DNA from: Streptococcus anginosus
GTDB lineage: Bacteria; Bacillota; Bacilli; Lactobacillales; Streptococcaceae
Assembly (NCBI RefSeq): GCF_900636475.1
Contig: NZ_LR134283.1
Span: forward strand, 1,426,001-1,490,000
DNA length: 64,000 bases
Direction of reading: 5' to 3'
The translations under genes and the position numbers were made by a program. Every line of letters starts with the position of its first letter. Positions within the stretch are counted from its first letter, which is position 1. Positions 45,192-58,862 of the stretch are shown here, one piece after another. The notes beneath the pieces were generated by a model, which searched no databases, had not been told where the DNA came from, and was given only the letters and a program-made list of their open reading frames with translations.

Positions 45192-46160
45192 TTAAAGAGC
45201 TGTTAAAGTCTCAAATAATGGCGAAAGAGGACGTTTTTCATGGATACGTACAATTGCCTCTGCCAAAAGATGAGCAATCGAAATTTGTTCAATTTTATCA
45301 ATTAAACGTTCTTCCGGCAAATAAATTGTATCTAACACGACCAATTTTTTAATCGCCGATTTCTGAATATTATCCATAGCAGGACCCGAAAGTACTGGAT
45401 GAGTACAGCTTGCATAAACTTCTACCGCACCTGCCTCAGCAAGCGCATCAGCAGCATGGCAAATTGTCCCAGCTGTATCAATCATATCGTCAATTAAAAT
45501 ACAAGTTTTGCCTTCTACTTTACCGATGATATTCATCACCTCACTCGTATTCATCTTATCTACACTACGGCGCTTATCAATAATAGCAATCGGTGTTTTC
45601 AAAAATTCAGCTAATTTACGAGCACGCGTCACACCACCGTGGTCAGGGCTAACAACTACATAATCGCCACCTGTCATCCCACGACGTTCAAAATAATCCG
45701 CAATGAGAGGAGCCCCCATAAGATGATCTACTGGAATATCAAAAAATCCTTGAATTTGAGCCGCATGCAAATCAATTGTCAGCAAACGATCAACACCAGC
45801 CACTTGCAACATATTTGCAACTAATTTTGAAGTAATTGGCTCACGAGCACGTGCCTTTCGGTCTTGACGAGCATAGCCATAATAAGGCATTACAACATTG
45901 ATTGATTCAGCACTTGCACGCTTTAAAGCATCCACCATGATTAAAATTTCCATCAAATTATCATTGACGGGCGAGCTCGTTGACTGCAAGATAAAAACAT
46001 GTTTTCCGCGGATAGATTCTTCGATATTTACTTGGATCTCCCCATCAGAAAATTGACGCACAGTTGACTTTCCAAGCTCCATACCAATCTCTTGAGCAAC
46101 GCGTTTAGCCAGTTCCTGGTTAGATGAAAGAGCAAAAAGCTTTAAATCAGAAAACGACAT
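45192..46160 (-). CDS. prs: Ribose-phosphate pyrophosphokinase Prs
   Basis: Prs makes PRPP from ribose-5-phosphate and ATP, the shared substrate of PurF, Hpt and histidine, tryptophan and pyrimidine synthesis. The 322-residue protein carries the [14 protein letters not shown] signature and the PRPP loop [13 protein letters not shown]. Length is normal. It stands alone between the pcsB terminator and its own terminator. Confidence 0.97.
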   Translation of the reverse strand: MSFSDLKLFALSSNQELAKRVAQEIGMELGKSTVRQFSDGEIQVNIEESIRGKHVFILQSTSSPVNDNLMEILIMVDALKRASAESINVVMPYYGYARQDRKARAREPITSKLVANMLQVAGVDRLLTIDLHAAQIQGFFDIPVDHLMGAPLIADYFERRGMTGGDYVVVSPDHGGVTRARKLAEFLKTPIAIIDKRRSVDKMNTSEVMNIIGKVEGKTCILIDDMIDTAGTICHAADALAEAGAVEVYASCTHPVLSGPAMDNIQKSAIKKLVVLDTIYLPEERLIDKIEQISIAHLLAEAIVRIHEKRPLSPLFETLTAL

Positions 46161-46256
46161 GATTTCCTCCAGTATTTATTCGTTTCTTTGTAAATCAGTT
46201 ACAAATTTCTCCACTTAACATTGTAACCCTTTTTAGTGAATTTTTCAATTAAAAAT

Positions 46257-46280
46257 AAAAAACGCAAGATGCGCTTTTTA
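46257..46280 (-). terminator. Terminator after pcsB
   Basis: AAAAAGCGCA pairs with TGCGTTTTTT (one bulged G) over a 3-4-nt loop, and a T-rich tail follows on the minus strand. It lies 12 bp after the pcsB stop. Confidence 0.85.
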
Positions 46281-46292
46281 TCTTTATATTCA

Positions 46293-47519
46293 TTAATTTG
46301 GATAGATGTAAGTAAATGAACCTTGTCCTGCAGCAGCTGGATTGAACCAACCACGATAATTTCCAATAGCTTGATTACCTGCATAATTTGCTTCAGATAC
46401 TTGAATACTTGTAGCTGATTGAACAGCTGTTACAACAGCAACGTGTCCATAACCACCATCGTTCCATGAAATGATCGCACCTACTTGAGGTGTTGAACCT
46501 GTACGGAAACCAGCTGCAGCCGCACTTGCTGCCCATTGAGCCCCATTGCCCCAATAATCACCAGCCCACGGAGCTAATGTTTTTGCTCCCCATGTACATT
46601 GACCAACTGGATAAGTTGAAGCAGATGAACTATATGTAGGACGGCTCACAGTTCTAGTAGTAGTAGTTGCTGCTTGTTGCGTCACATTTGTTTGAGTTGG
46701 CGTAGCTGCTGCACCACTATTGTTGTTTACAGCTTGTACTTGTGCTGCCAAACTTGTATTAGCAGAAGAAGCTACAGCTTGTTCTTGCGCCGCTTGTTGT
46801 GCTTTATAAGCTGCTTCTTGTGCTGCTGCCTCTTCAGCTGCTTTTTGTGCCGCTGCTTTTTGTGCCAACAATGAGTTCTTTTCACCTTCAGCAGTTGCTT
46901 TTTCCGCAGCAAGATTCAACTGCGCTGCTTTTAGTTCAGCTTGCTTAGTAGACAATGTTTTTGCATCATTTGCAAGTGTTTGTTGATTTGCGATAACAGT
47001 ATTTATCGCTTCATTATTTGCTACTTGTTTTTCAGAAATAGCTTTTTTATCTTGTTTTTGTTGTTCCAACATTTTATTGTTTGCTGAAACAATTTCGCTC
47101 ATAGCAGAAACACGTGAAATAGCTTCTGTAATCGATTTTGAATTTACAATTGTATTGATATAGCTTGTAGCTGTACCGCTCGTTTGAGCACTACGTGCTT
47201 GATTAGCCAATGATTCATTACGCGCTACAATATTCTTAGACAACGTTTCGATTTCAGCCGATAATTTTGTTGATTCAGCTTGAAGTTTTTCGTTTTCAGC
47301 TTTCAATTTTTCTTGTTGAGATTGAATAGATGAAACTTGAGCTTGAATTTGATCTACTTGAGCTTGAGCTGATTTTTGTTGATCATTCAAACTATTAATT
47401 TTACTATCTTGTGCAGCAATCTTGTCATCAGTAGAATCTGCATGTACATTTACAAGAGATGCTCCCTGTGCAAGAACCATTGTACTTAATAAAATTGATG
47501 TAAGTAATTTTTTCTTCAT
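46293..47519 (-). CDS. pcsB: Peptidoglycan-splitting secreted protein PcsB (GbpB-like)
   Basis: PcsB is the FtsEX-controlled wall hydrolase needed for daughter-cell separation. The 408-residue protein has a signal peptide (about residues 1-27), a long coiled coil rich in Gln, Ala, Lys and Glu (about 30-265), an Ala/Thr linker, and a CHAP domain (about 285-408) with the catalytic Cys in [13 protein letters not shown] and His in [10 protein letters not shown]. The position beside mreCD is conserved in streptococci. A WalR-like box lies upstream, as expected from the WalRK regulon. Confidence 0.96.
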   Translation of the reverse strand: MKKKLLTSILLSTMVLAQGASLVNVHADSTDDKIAAQDSKINSLNDQQKSAQAQVDQIQAQVSSIQSQQEKLKAENEKLQAESTKLSAEIETLSKNIVARNESLANQARSAQTSGTATSYINTIVNSKSITEAISRVSAMSEIVSANNKMLEQQKQDKKAISEKQVANNEAINTVIANQQTLANDAKTLSTKQAELKAAQLNLAAEKATAEGEKNSLLAQKAAAQKAAEEAAAQEAAYKAQQAAQEQAVASSANTSLAAQVQAVNNNSGAAATPTQTNVTQQAATTTTRTVSRPTYSSSASTYPVGQCTWGAKTLAPWAGDYWGNGAQWAASAAAAGFRTGSTPQVGAIISWNDGGYGHVAVVTAVQSATSIQVSEANYAGNQAIGNYRGWFNPAAAGQGSFTYIYPN

Positions 47520-47548
47520 AAACGATTATACTCCTATTCAATAAGACA

Positions 47549-47598
47549 ATTATAAGTATAACAAAAAAAGGCGCTGAGTATGTTACGCCTTTATTACA
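47549..47598 (-). promoter_or_regulatory. pcsB promoter with WalR (VicR)-like box
   Basis: TGTAAT, AAAGG, CGTAAC (47598-47582, minus strand) matches TGTWAH-N5-TGTWAH at 11 of 12 bases. TATAAT (47554-47549) is the -10, without a good -35, which suits an activated promoter. The box shares bases with the stem of the mreD terminator. Confidence 0.65.
47563..47592 (-). terminator. Terminator after mreCD
   Basis: AAAGGCG pairs with CGCCTTT over a 12-nt loop and is followed by TTTTTT-G on the minus strand. It lies about 37 bp after the mreD stop and just before the pcsB -10. Confidence 0.8.
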
Positions 47599-47628
47599 TT
47601 TCTATTTCCAATTCATCATAAAATCTTA

Positions 47629-48129
47629 TCATAAATATATCTTCTCCAAAATTGGTTGAAGCAACAAAAAGAATAGTAAATTCGAGACCATTGTCGGAGC
47701 AATTGTATAAACGACAAAATCTGCAAAAGACATTTGAGCTAGATGGGTAACATTTGCCAAAGCGAACGTAGCCACCTCAAAGAAAAATACTAAAATGGCA
47801 ACTGTTAAAAAACGACTAACTCGATTAGACATCAAAACAGAATTATATTTACTAATAACAATCCCCGCTAAAGGCAACAATAGTGTCGAAATGCCGATAA
47901 TATGAAAATAATATGCATCATACAACAAACCAATTAACAGCAACATGATAAAATTAGTATTTTCTGAAAGATTTATCGAAATATACAAAATAAAGATAAG
48001 CAAAAGATGACTTAGTAAGTGGATATTATTTGGAAATAAATTAGTCAAAAGATTTGAAAGATGACCATCTACTAACATCACAACAAATAAAACCAAAAAG
48101 GGTAAAATGTAGCTTTTAAAAAATTTCAT
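47629..48129 (-). CDS. mreD: Rod shape-determining membrane protein MreD
   Basis: A 166-residue integral membrane protein with about five hydrophobic segments, of the MreD family. In ovococci MreCD directs peripheral peptidoglycan synthesis at midcell. It begins MKFFKSYILPFLVLFVVMLVD and lies one base after mreC, which identifies it despite weak sequence conservation. Confidence 0.9.
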   Translation of the reverse strand: MKFFKSYILPFLVLFVVMLVDGHLSNLLTNLFPNNIHLLSHLLLIFILYISINLSENTNFIMLLLIGLLYDAYYFHIIGISTLLLPLAGIVISKYNSVLMSNRVSRFLTVAILVFFFEVATFALANVTHLAQMSFADFVVYTIAPTMVSNLLFFLLLQPILEKIYL

Positions 48130-48130
48130 A

Positions 48131-48946
48131 TCAATTTCCTACTAATGTCACCACACGAATATCTGACAAATCCGCACTTGGTTTTACGAAGACTTCTTTT
48201 GTTAAATAGTCCGATTTTTCAGTAACAGAAAGGACTGTTCCAACCGGAATATTAGGAATGTTGTACGTTCCTAAACCACTGGTCACAACTTTCTCACCTT
48301 TTTTAATGGTATCCGAACTATTTAACTGACTGATAATAAAAGCAGATTTTTCTTTACTGTAGCCAACAATCACACCATAAATTGTGCTTGTCTCCGTTTG
48401 AATTTTTACTGAAATATTATCAACATTTTTATTATTGGTTAAAAGATTTACTCGGCTAGAATGAGAAGCGACATCTTTCACACTACCAATCAAGCCACCA
48501 TTTGCCACCGCTAGCATTGTATTTTGAATCCCATTTTGACGACCAGCGTTGACAGTTAATTCAGATAACCAAGAAACCGGCATACGCGTAATAACATCAG
48601 ATGAAACCGTTTTTTTTGACTCATAAAGATTTTTCATTTCTAATAGCTGTCTTAATTGAGCATTTTCATCTTTTAATGAAGCTGAATCAGCAGATTGTTC
48701 TTCTGCTTTAAATAAAGCTTTTTTTAATTGCTTGTTTTCTTTATATGTCCGTGATAAATCAGTCAAATCCGATTTAACATCCGCCAAAAAATTAAATGGT
48801 TTTGAAACAATATTATCCAAAATAGAAACAACATTAGAAGTTGCATTCACTACACCTAAAGAACGAGTAGTAACTAAAAGTACAGAAGTTACGATTATCA
48901 AAATAGCAGTCATAATAATAAATTTGGATTTTTTCATACGATTCAC
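48131..48946 (-). CDS. mreC: Cell shape protein MreC
   Basis: A 271-residue bitopic protein: one N-terminal transmembrane helix (about residues 8-27), a coiled coil (about 60-110, RTYKENKQLKKALFKAEEQ) and an extracellular beta-rich domain with NGGLIGSV and VTSGLGTYNIPNIPVG. It organises peripheral wall synthesis with MreD and PBPs. I keep the GTG at 48946 (MNRMKKSK), which has GGGAG close upstream. An ATG three codons later is an alternative. Confidence 0.93.
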   Translation of the reverse strand: MNRMKKSKFIIMTAILIIVTSVLLVTTRSLGVVNATSNVVSILDNIVSKPFNFLADVKSDLTDLSRTYKENKQLKKALFKAEEQSADSASLKDENAQLRQLLEMKNLYESKKTVSSDVITRMPVSWLSELTVNAGRQNGIQNTMLAVANGGLIGSVKDVASHSSRVNLLTNNKNVDNISVKIQTETSTIYGVIVGYSKEKSAFIISQLNSSDTIKKGEKVVTSGLGTYNIPNIPVGTVLSVTEKSDYLTKEVFVKPSADLSDIRVVTLVGN

Positions 48947-48987
48947 TCTACTCCCACAATAGACACGCCAGATTCAACAGGTAACAG

Positions 48988-49014
48988 AAAAGGAGATAGC
49001 TACCGCTACACTCC
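48988..49014 (-). terminator. Terminator of the rRNA-tRNA operon
   Basis: GGAG-T-GTAGC pairs with GCTAT-CTCC across a 4-nt loop, and TTTT follows on the minus strand. It lies just after the last tRNA (Ser-GCT) and about 40 bp before mreC. Confidence 0.75.
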
Positions 49015-49021
49015 TCAAATA

Positions 49022-49109
49022 CGGAGAATGGGGGATTCGAACCCCCGCGCCAGTCACCCGACCTAACGATTTAGCAAACCGTCCTCTTCAGCCTCTTGAG
49101 TAATTCTCC
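49022..49109 (-). tRNA. tRNA-Ser (GCT)
   Basis: 88 nt with a GGAGAAT/ATTCTCC acceptor stem, a long class II variable arm and anticodon GCT in loop TTGCTAA. Last gene of the tRNA array. CCA is not encoded. Confidence 0.95.
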
Positions 49110-49120
49110 AAAAATTATTA

Positions 49121-49194
<74 letters not shown>

Positions 49195-49233
49195 AAGTCT
49201 AAAAACTTGGTATGGTTGAACATTTCTGTTCAA

Positions 49234-49304
49234 AGCGGGTGACGAGAATCGAACTCGCGACAACAGCTTGGAAGGCTGTAGTTTTACCACTAAACTACAC
49301 CCGC
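49234..49304 (-). tRNA. tRNA-Gly (TCC)
   Basis: 71 nt with acceptor GCGGGTG/CACCCGC and anticodon TCC in loop CTTCCAA. It complements Gly-GCC at 50180. Confidence 0.95.
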
Positions 49305-49320
49305 TTAATCAATCAAATAA

Positions 49321-49393
49321 TGGCGCGAGACGGAATCGAACCGCCGACACATGGAGCTTCAATCCATTGCTCTACCAACTGAGCTACCGAGCC
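49321..49393 (-). tRNA. tRNA-Phe (GAA)
   Basis: 73 nt, anticodon GAA in loop TTGAAGC. The acceptor stem GGCTCGG/TCGCGCC has one non-Watson-Crick T-C position and one G-T pair, so the stem is slightly imperfect. Confidence 0.94.
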
Positions 49394-49399
49394 TACCTA

Positions 49400-49473
<74 letters not shown>

Positions 49474-49485
49474 TTATTCCTACTA

Positions 49486-49575
49486 AGGAGGATGTGGGAT
49501 TCGAACCCACGCACGCTTTTACACGCCTGACGGTTTTCAAGACCGTTCCCTTCAGCCGGACTTGGGTAATCCTCC
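49486..49575 (-). tRNA. tRNA-Ser (TGA)
   Basis: 90 nt, class II, acceptor GGAGGAT/ATCCTCC, anticodon TGA in loop CTTGAAA, with an extended variable arm. Confidence 0.95.
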
Positions 49576-49588
49576 ACATATAACAAAA

Positions 49589-49662
49589 TGGACCTTGTAG
49601 GACTTGAACCTACGACCACTCGGTTATGAGCCGAGAGCTCTAACCAGCTGAGCTAAAGGTCC
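49589..49662 (-). tRNA. tRNA-Ile2 (CAT, probably lysidine-modified)
   Basis: 74 nt starting GGACCTTTAGC with a CAT anticodon in CTCATAA. The body matches the Gram-positive Ile2 type read as lysidine-AT for ATA codons rather than a Met tRNA. TilS at 59411-60688 would make the modification. Confidence 0.8.
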
Positions 49663-49676
49663 AACAAGATCAATTA

Positions 49677-49750
49677 TAGCGGCGAAGGGGATCGAACCCC
49701 CGACCTCCCGGGTATGAACCGGACGCTCTAGCCAGCTGAGCTACACCGCC
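49677..49750 (-). tRNA. Elongator tRNA-Met (CAT)
   Basis: 74 nt starting GGCGGTGTAGC, anticodon CAT in TTCATAC. It resembles the Bacillus elongator tRNA-Met with its G1-T72 pair. Confidence 0.9.
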
Positions 49751-49756
49751 ATAGCA

Positions 49757-49830
49757 TCGGGAAGACAGGATTCGAACCTGCGACACCTTGGTCCCAAACC
49801 AAGTACTCTACCAAGCTGAGCTACTTCCCG
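49757..49830 (-). tRNA. tRNA-Pro (TGG)
   Basis: 74 nt with acceptor CGGGAAG/CTTCCCG and anticodon TGG in loop TTTGGGA. Confidence 0.95.
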
Positions 49831-49871
49831 TATGGATAGAAAAAATGAAGTCCTAGGAGACTTCTTTTCTA

Positions 49872-49945
49872 TGCACCCTAGAGGAGTCGAACCTCTAACC
49901 GCCTGATTCGTAGTCAGGTACTCTATCCAGTTGAGCTAAGGGTGC
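49872..49945 (-). tRNA. tRNA-Arg (ACG), copy 1
   Basis: 74 nt with acceptor GCACCCT/AGGGTGC and anticodon ACG, wobble-read after A34 deamination. Identical over its length to the neighbour at 50004-50077. Confidence 0.95.
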
Positions 49946-50003
49946 TCTTTCTATGAATATAAATTTATTATATCACAAATACAAAAAAAGTCAAATCTAT
50001 TTA

Positions 50004-50077
50004 TGCACCCTAGAGGAGTCGAACCTCTAACCGCCTGATTCGTAGTCAGGTACTCTATCCAGTTGAGCTAAGGGTGC
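50004..50077 (-). tRNA. tRNA-Arg (ACG), copy 2
   Basis: 74 nt, the same sequence as the copy at 49872. The two are separated by a 58-bp AT-rich spacer. A tandem duplication within the array. Confidence 0.95.
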
Positions 50078-50086
50078 TCTTTCCTA

Positions 50087-50172
50087 TGCCGAGGACCGGA
50101 ATCGAACCGGTACGATTGTTTCCAATCGCAGGATTTTAAGTCCTGTGCGTCTGCCAGTTCCGCCACCCCGGC
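50087..50172 (-). tRNA. tRNA-Leu (TAA)
   Basis: 86 nt, class II, starting GCCGGGGTGGCGG, anticodon TAA in loop CTTAAAA, with a variable arm. Confidence 0.95.
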
Positions 50173-50179
50173 TTCCTCA

Positions 50180-50251
50180 AGCGAACGACGGGGTTCGAAC
50201 CCGCGACCCCCACCTTGGCAAGGTGATGTTCTACCACTGAACTACGTTCGC
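50180..50251 (-). tRNA. tRNA-Gly (GCC)
   Basis: 72 nt with acceptor GCGAACG/CGTTCGC and anticodon GCC in loop TTGCCAA. Confidence 0.95.
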
Positions 50252-50270
50252 ATTCGCTTCTTTCCTTTAA

Positions 50271-50343
50271 TGCCGGCTACATGACTTGAACACGCGACCC
50301 TCTGATTACAAATCAGATGCTCTACCAACTGAGCTAAGCCGGC
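50271..50343 (-). tRNA. tRNA-Thr (TGT)
   Basis: 73 nt with acceptor GCCGGCT/AGCCGGC and anticodon TGT in loop TTTGTAA. Confidence 0.95.
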
Positions 50344-50353
50344 TTATCTCCTA

Positions 50354-50435
50354 TGCGGGTGAAGGGACTTGAACCCCCACGCCGTTAAGCGCCAGATCCT
50401 AAATCTGGTGCGTCTGCCAATTCCGCCACACCCGC
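50354..50435 (-). tRNA. tRNA-Leu (TAG)
   Basis: 82 nt, class II, starting GCGGGTGTGGCGG, anticodon TAG in loop TTTAGGA. Confidence 0.95.
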
Positions 50436-50444
50436 CTGTGACTA

Positions 50445-50517
50445 TGACCCGTACTGGGCTCGAACCAGTGACCCTTTGATTAAAAGTCAAATGCTCTACC
50501 AACTGAGCTAACGAGTC
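50445..50517 (-). tRNA. tRNA-Lys (TTT)
   Basis: 73 nt, acceptor GACTCGT/ACGGGTC, anticodon TTT in loop CTTTTAA. Confidence 0.95.
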
Positions 50518-50544
50518 TCTCTAATGTATCTCTATACACTAAAA

Positions 50545-50617
50545 CGGTCCCGACGGGAATCGAACCCGCGATCTTCGCCGTGACAGGGCGACGTGATAAC
50601 CGCTACACTACGGGACC
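50545..50617 (-). tRNA. tRNA-Asp (GTC)
   Basis: 73 nt, acceptor GGTCCCG/CGGGACC with discriminator G, anticodon GTC in loop CTGTCAC. Confidence 0.95.
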
Positions 50618-50634
50618 TATTCTTTCTAGAATTA

Positions 50635-50707
50635 TGGGAGTTAACGGGATCGAACCGCTGACCCTCTGCTTGTAAGGCAGATGCTCTCCCAGCTGAGCTA
50701 AACTCCC
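50635..50707 (-). tRNA. tRNA-Val (TAC)
   Basis: 73 nt, acceptor GGGAGTT/AACTCCC, anticodon TAC in loop CTTACAA. First tRNA after 5S rRNA. Confidence 0.95.
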
Positions 50708-50737
50708 AAAAAGGAAGTATCTCTACTTCCTATCCTT

Positions 50738-50853
50738 GCTAAGCGACTACCATATCTCACAGGGGGCAACCCCCAACTACTTCCGGCGTTCTAGGGCTTA
50801 ACTTCTGTGTTCGGCATGGGTACAGGTGTATCTCCTAGGCTATCGTCACTTAA
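50738..50853 (-). rRNA. rrf: 5S ribosomal RNA
   Basis: About 116 nt, minus strand from TTAAGTGACGATAGCC to GTAGTCGCTTAGC, containing the conserved CCGAACACAGAAGTTAAG segment. Ends are estimated to a few bases. It lies about 250 bp downstream of 23S. Confidence 0.95.
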
Positions 50854-51100
50854 CTGCTGAGTATCTAACACACTCAAAATTGAATAACGTCTCAAATTGT
50901 AAAAGATTTACCTCTACGCTATCTTTCTCAATGAAATTGTACTCCGGCTAAATCCTTACTAGATCTGCCTTCATTACTTAAGTAATTGTATTCGAACTAA
51001 AAAGCTAGTGATTTAGATAAATCCGCTTGAAGTCCCTATGACTTCTGCGCTGATTCCCTAAAATCATACGCTTTTCTTCACGTTCTCATTACTTCTTCTC
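50854..51100 (-). other. 23S-5S spacer
   Basis: A 247-bp transcribed spacer with no tRNA. It should hold the rRNA processing stems. No open frame or other element is seen. Confidence 0.7.
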
Positions 51101-53999
<2,899 letters not shown>

Positions 54000-54263
54000 T
54001 TATTTTTGACCTCTCAGTCATATACTCATTAATATTCACAGCGTTTTCGGTTTATTTTCTTGTTACTATTTGATATCGTTATTCAATTTTCAATGTGCTA
54101 AATTTAGGATAGTAAGAGACGGTTCGCTTGCGAAAACTTCTGTAGAAAAATAGGAAACTGACGCTGTGTTCCATGAACACAAGGAAGTTTATCTTTTTTC
54201 CTAAGAAGTTAGTCTCGTATTCAACTTCACTTCTTTATTAAGTTCAGTAGGATTCTATCCTAA
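54000..54263 (-). other. tRNA-Ala-23S spacer
   Basis: A 264-bp spacer with AT-rich sequence and probable processing stems flanking 23S. Nothing else is recognisable. Confidence 0.65.
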
Positions 54264-54336
54264 TGGAGCCTAGCGGGATCGAACCGCTGACCTCCTGCGT
54301 GCAAAGCAGGCGCTCTCCCAGCTGAGCTAAGGCCCC
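54264..54336 (-). tRNA. tRNA-Ala (TGC) in the 16S-23S spacer
   Basis: 73 nt, acceptor GGGGCCT/AGGCTCC, anticodon TGC in loop TTTGCAC. Single spacer tRNA, as usual in streptococcal rrn operons. Confidence 0.96.
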
Positions 54337-54384
54337 ACAAGACCTCTCAAAACTAAACATGACGACCAATGGCTTCCGTTTTTT

Positions 54385-55945
<1,561 letters not shown>

Positions 55946-56094
55946 AAGTTTGAGCTCTCACTCATTTCTGTCACTGACAGATTTATTGTTTCTTCTTAAT
56001 GTTTGACGGACTGTCTTTAAACAGTCGCCTGCACATTGGTTCGTCTTGTTCAGTTTTCAAAGGTCTTTGTCGCCACTCAAGCGACAACTATCTT

Positions 56095-56123
56095 AGTATA
56101 TCACCTCCTCCTCTTCTTGTCAA
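56095..56123 (-). promoter_or_regulatory. rRNA operon promoter
   Basis: TTGACA (56123-56118), 17 bp, TATACT (56100-56095) on the minus strand, with an A-rich upstream region. The leader contains a TTGTCGC/GGCGACAA hairpin and a boxA-like CTTTGAAAACT before 16S. The spacer 55946-56193 holds no gene. Confidence 0.9.
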
Positions 56124-56193
56124 TACCTTTTTTCATCTTTTTTTATTTTTCTTGTTTTTTGTGACCTTTGAAAAAGAAAAGTTCTGACTTAGT

Positions 56194-56667
56194 TTAATCG
56201 CTATAGTCTTTTAAGTAGGCTCTTAATTCTCGAATCATCGCTTGGCGGCCTTTGAACCGTTCGTCGGCTAGTAAGCGCTCGTACTGTTCTTGTTTCTCTG
56301 GACTCAGTTGAGATTGGTAACTCTTTAGCTGGTCCCGGAGAATCACCAGTTCATCCAGATACAACTCTTTCAGGCTGAGCTTGTGACCAATCTCGCTCAC
56401 TTCTTCATAAGCTTGTCGGTCGAGTTTGCGTTTTTGGCTTTCCTGTTTACGGAGGATGTCCAGGATATGATTGCGGAACTTGGTCTTATAGTAAACATAG
56501 AGCTGATGATCTTCTTCTACTAGCTGCGGATAGCGACTCACCAACTGATAGAGCACCAACATGCCCTCTTGTTCCCAATCGCTTAATTCCCACAGGTGGA
56601 CATAATATTCCCTCCGACACTTCAGCACAATTCCTCTCACCTTGCCATATAACTCCTTGAACTCCAT
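56194..56667 (-). CDS. comX: Competence-specific alternative sigma factor ComX (SigX)
   Basis: ComX directs RNA polymerase to cin-box promoters of late competence genes for DNA uptake and recombination. The 157-residue protein has a sigma-70 region 2-like part (HLWELSDWEQEGMLVLYQLV) and a basic C-terminal part (KGRQAMIRELRAYLKDYSD). Start ATG 56667 follows AAGGAAGGAGAAGG. The location between ftsH and an rRNA operon is the classical streptococcal comX position. I could not find a convincing ComE or ComR box upstream. In some streptococci a second identical comX lies beside another rrn copy. Confidence 0.93.
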   Translation of the reverse strand: MEFKELYGKVRGIVLKCRREYYVHLWELSDWEQEGMLVLYQLVSRYPQLVEEDHQLYVYYKTKFRNHILDILRKQESQKRKLDRQAYEEVSEIGHKLSLKELYLDELVILRDQLKSYQSQLSPEKQEQYERLLADERFKGRQAMIRELRAYLKDYSD

Positions 56668-56823
56668 TTCCTTCTCCTTCCTTGCTCTTACCTCTTAAGG
56701 ATAGCATGAAGGAGAACCCTTTGGTTTTCTGGTAGCTATTCTACTCTTTTTGGTTTCTATTTCGTACTTCTTAATACACCTATCTATCTCTTCAGGTACT
56801 TTTACATACTTTTCAGCGGATAA

Positions 56824-56862
56824 TGTTAAAACCCTCTGATTTTAAATCAAAGAGTTTTAACA
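56824..56862. terminator. Hairpin terminator between ftsH and comX
   Basis: TGTTAAAAC...TGATTT pairs with AAATCA...GTTTTAACA, with two mismatches in the middle. It lies 10 bp after the ftsH stop. The T-rich tail is stronger on the plus strand. On the minus strand it should still shield comX from ftsH transcription. Confidence 0.7.
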
Positions 56863-56871
56863 TTTTATAAT

Positions 56872-58842
56872 TTATTCTGGTTTTTGCTCTTCCATTTGAG
56901 ATTTCACTTCATCATAGCTCAAAGCATGTGAAGAACTTGCATTTGGTTCATCAGGCATTTCGCCAGTTTCATATAATGATTTGATTTGATGACTATCAAG
57001 TGTTTCGTATTTAAGAAGAGCTTCCGCAATTAATTTATGCTTTTCGCGATTTGATTGGATAATTTCTGCTGCTTTGTTGCGCGCTTCATTAAGCAAATTA
57101 CGAACTTCTTCATCAATTTCATATGCAGTTTGCTCTGAAATTGATTTTTGTGGGCTCGCAGCGCCAAACATCGCATGGTTTCCTTCATATTGAACCGGAC
57201 CGAGTTTTTCACTCATACCATACTCTGTTACCATCGCACGTGCCATTTGTGTAGCTTGTTCAAAGTCATTTGAAGCACCTGTAGTTTGGACGTTAAAAAT
57301 AATTTCTTCAGCAACACGTCCCCCCATAAGTCCTGCCAATTGCTCTTTCATATCTTCTTTAGATAAAAGAGTCTGATCTTCTTTCGGAAGAGCAATCATA
57401 TATCCACCTGCACGACCACGAGGTACAATGGTTACCTTGTGAACGACACGTGCATTTGATAAAACAAGACCAACAATCGTATGTCCTGCCTCATGATAAG
57501 CGACAATTTGCCGATCACGTTGTGAAACTGTCTTATCTTTTTTAGACGGTCCTGCAATAACACGATCTTCTGCTTCATCTATATCGGAAGCATCAATAAC
57601 TTTTTTATTTCGACGCGCTGCGACAAGAGCCGCTTCATTTAACACATTTTCCAAATCAGCACCAACAAAACCAGGCGTTTGTTGAGCAACTAGTTTTAAG
57701 TCAACATCTTCAGCAAGAGGTTTATTTCTAGCATGAACACGAAGGATAGCTTCACGACCTTTTACATCTGGTTGCCCAACAAGAACTTTACGGTCAAATC
57801 GACCAGGACGCAGAAGCGCCGGATCTAGCACATCACTACGGTTTGTTGCTGCAATAACAATAATTCCTTCATTACCTTCAAAACCATCCATCTCAATCAG
57901 AAGTTGATTAAGGGTTTGTTCGCGTTCATCGTTTCCTCCGCCAAGTCCAACTCCACGTTGACGACCAACAGCATCAATTTCATCAATAAAAATAATCGCT
58001 GGGGCTGCTTTTTTTGCATCTTCAAAAAGAGAGCGAACACGGCTAGCACCGACACCGACAAACATTTCAACGAAATCTGAACCTGAAATACTAAAGAATG
58101 GAACACCTGCTTCTCCAGCAACAGCTTTAGCAAGAAGGGTTTTACCAGTTCCTGGAGGACCTTCAAGAAGAACACCAGCTGGTATACGAGCCCCTAGTTT
58201 TGTATAACGTTTAGGATCTTTTAAAAATTCAACAACTTCAACTAATTCTTGTTTTTCTTCTTCCGCACCTGCTACATCAGAAAAACGTACTTTTATATCT
58301 TCTTTGTTTGTCGCACGCGCTTTATTACGTCCAAAGCTCATGGCTCCACGCGCTCCACCGCCTCCACCTTGATTCATCATAGAGAACAGGAAGAAAGCAA
58401 AGATGGCAAATGGCACCAGAGTTGTCAGCACTTGAATCCAAACACCACTTGAACTTTCACGTTTAATGGTGATTTCAGTTCCTTTATCTGAAGCTAATTT
58501 TTGTAATTCAGCTACCGTTAAGTCTGAAGGTAGAATAACACTAGTAAAGCGGCTTACAGAGGTAGAAGAAGGAGTAAAAAACTGAATACCACTATTATCC
58601 TTTACCTTCTTTTCTTTCTTATAAGTACCTGCAACTTCAATAACACTACCATTTGGCTGATAGCTAATATCCTTTACATTTCCATTTCTAATTTCTTTAA
58701 CTAACTCAGTATAGTTAATTTGTTGACTGCGACCTACAGAACTTCCAGCTGAAAAATACTGAAAACCTGTAATAACAACAACAATGATTAAAATATATAG
58801 GAAAGGATTTTTTATAAAACCATTATTTTGTTTATTTTTCAT
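56872..58842 (-). CDS. ftsH: Membrane-bound ATP-dependent zinc protease FtsH
   Basis: FtsH degrades misfolded membrane proteins and some regulators. The 656-residue protein has two transmembrane helices (about residues 12-27 and 134-153) and an AAA+ domain with Walker A GPPGTGKT and Walker B IIFIDEID. The second-region-of-homology segment is [17 protein letters not shown], and the zinc motif HEAGH lies in [12 protein letters not shown]. Length is normal. It lies downstream of hpt with a 20-bp gap. Confidence 0.97.
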   Translation of the reverse strand: MKNKQNNGFIKNPFLYILIIVVVITGFQYFSAGSSVGRSQQINYTELVKEIRNGNVKDISYQPNGSVIEVAGTYKKEKKVKDNSGIQFFTPSSTSVSRFTSVILPSDLTVAELQKLASDKGTEITIKRESSSGVWIQVLTTLVPFAIFAFFLFSMMNQGGGGGARGAMSFGRNKARATNKEDIKVRFSDVAGAEEEKQELVEVVEFLKDPKRYTKLGARIPAGVLLEGPPGTGKTLLAKAVAGEAGVPFFSISGSDFVEMFVGVGASRVRSLFEDAKKAAPAIIFIDEIDAVGRQRGVGLGGGNDEREQTLNQLLIEMDGFEGNEGIIVIAATNRSDVLDPALLRPGRFDRKVLVGQPDVKGREAILRVHARNKPLAEDVDLKLVAQQTPGFVGADLENVLNEAALVAARRNKKVIDASDIDEAEDRVIAGPSKKDKTVSQRDRQIVAYHEAGHTIVGLVLSNARVVHKVTIVPRGRAGGYMIALPKEDQTLLSKEDMKEQLAGLMGGRVAEEIIFNVQTTGASNDFEQATQMARAMVTEYGMSEKLGPVQYEGNHAMFGAASPQKSISEQTAYEIDEEVRNLLNEARNKAAEIIQSNREKHKLIAEALLKYETLDSHQIKSLYETGEMPDEPNASSSHALSYDEVKSQMEEQKPE

Positions 58843-58862
58843 CTATCTATCAATATACCTTT

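Noticed and set aside
56668-56870. ComE or ComR box upstream of comX
   Set aside because: I looked for paired ACA-TT repeats and for a ComR-type palindrome and found no match good enough to report.
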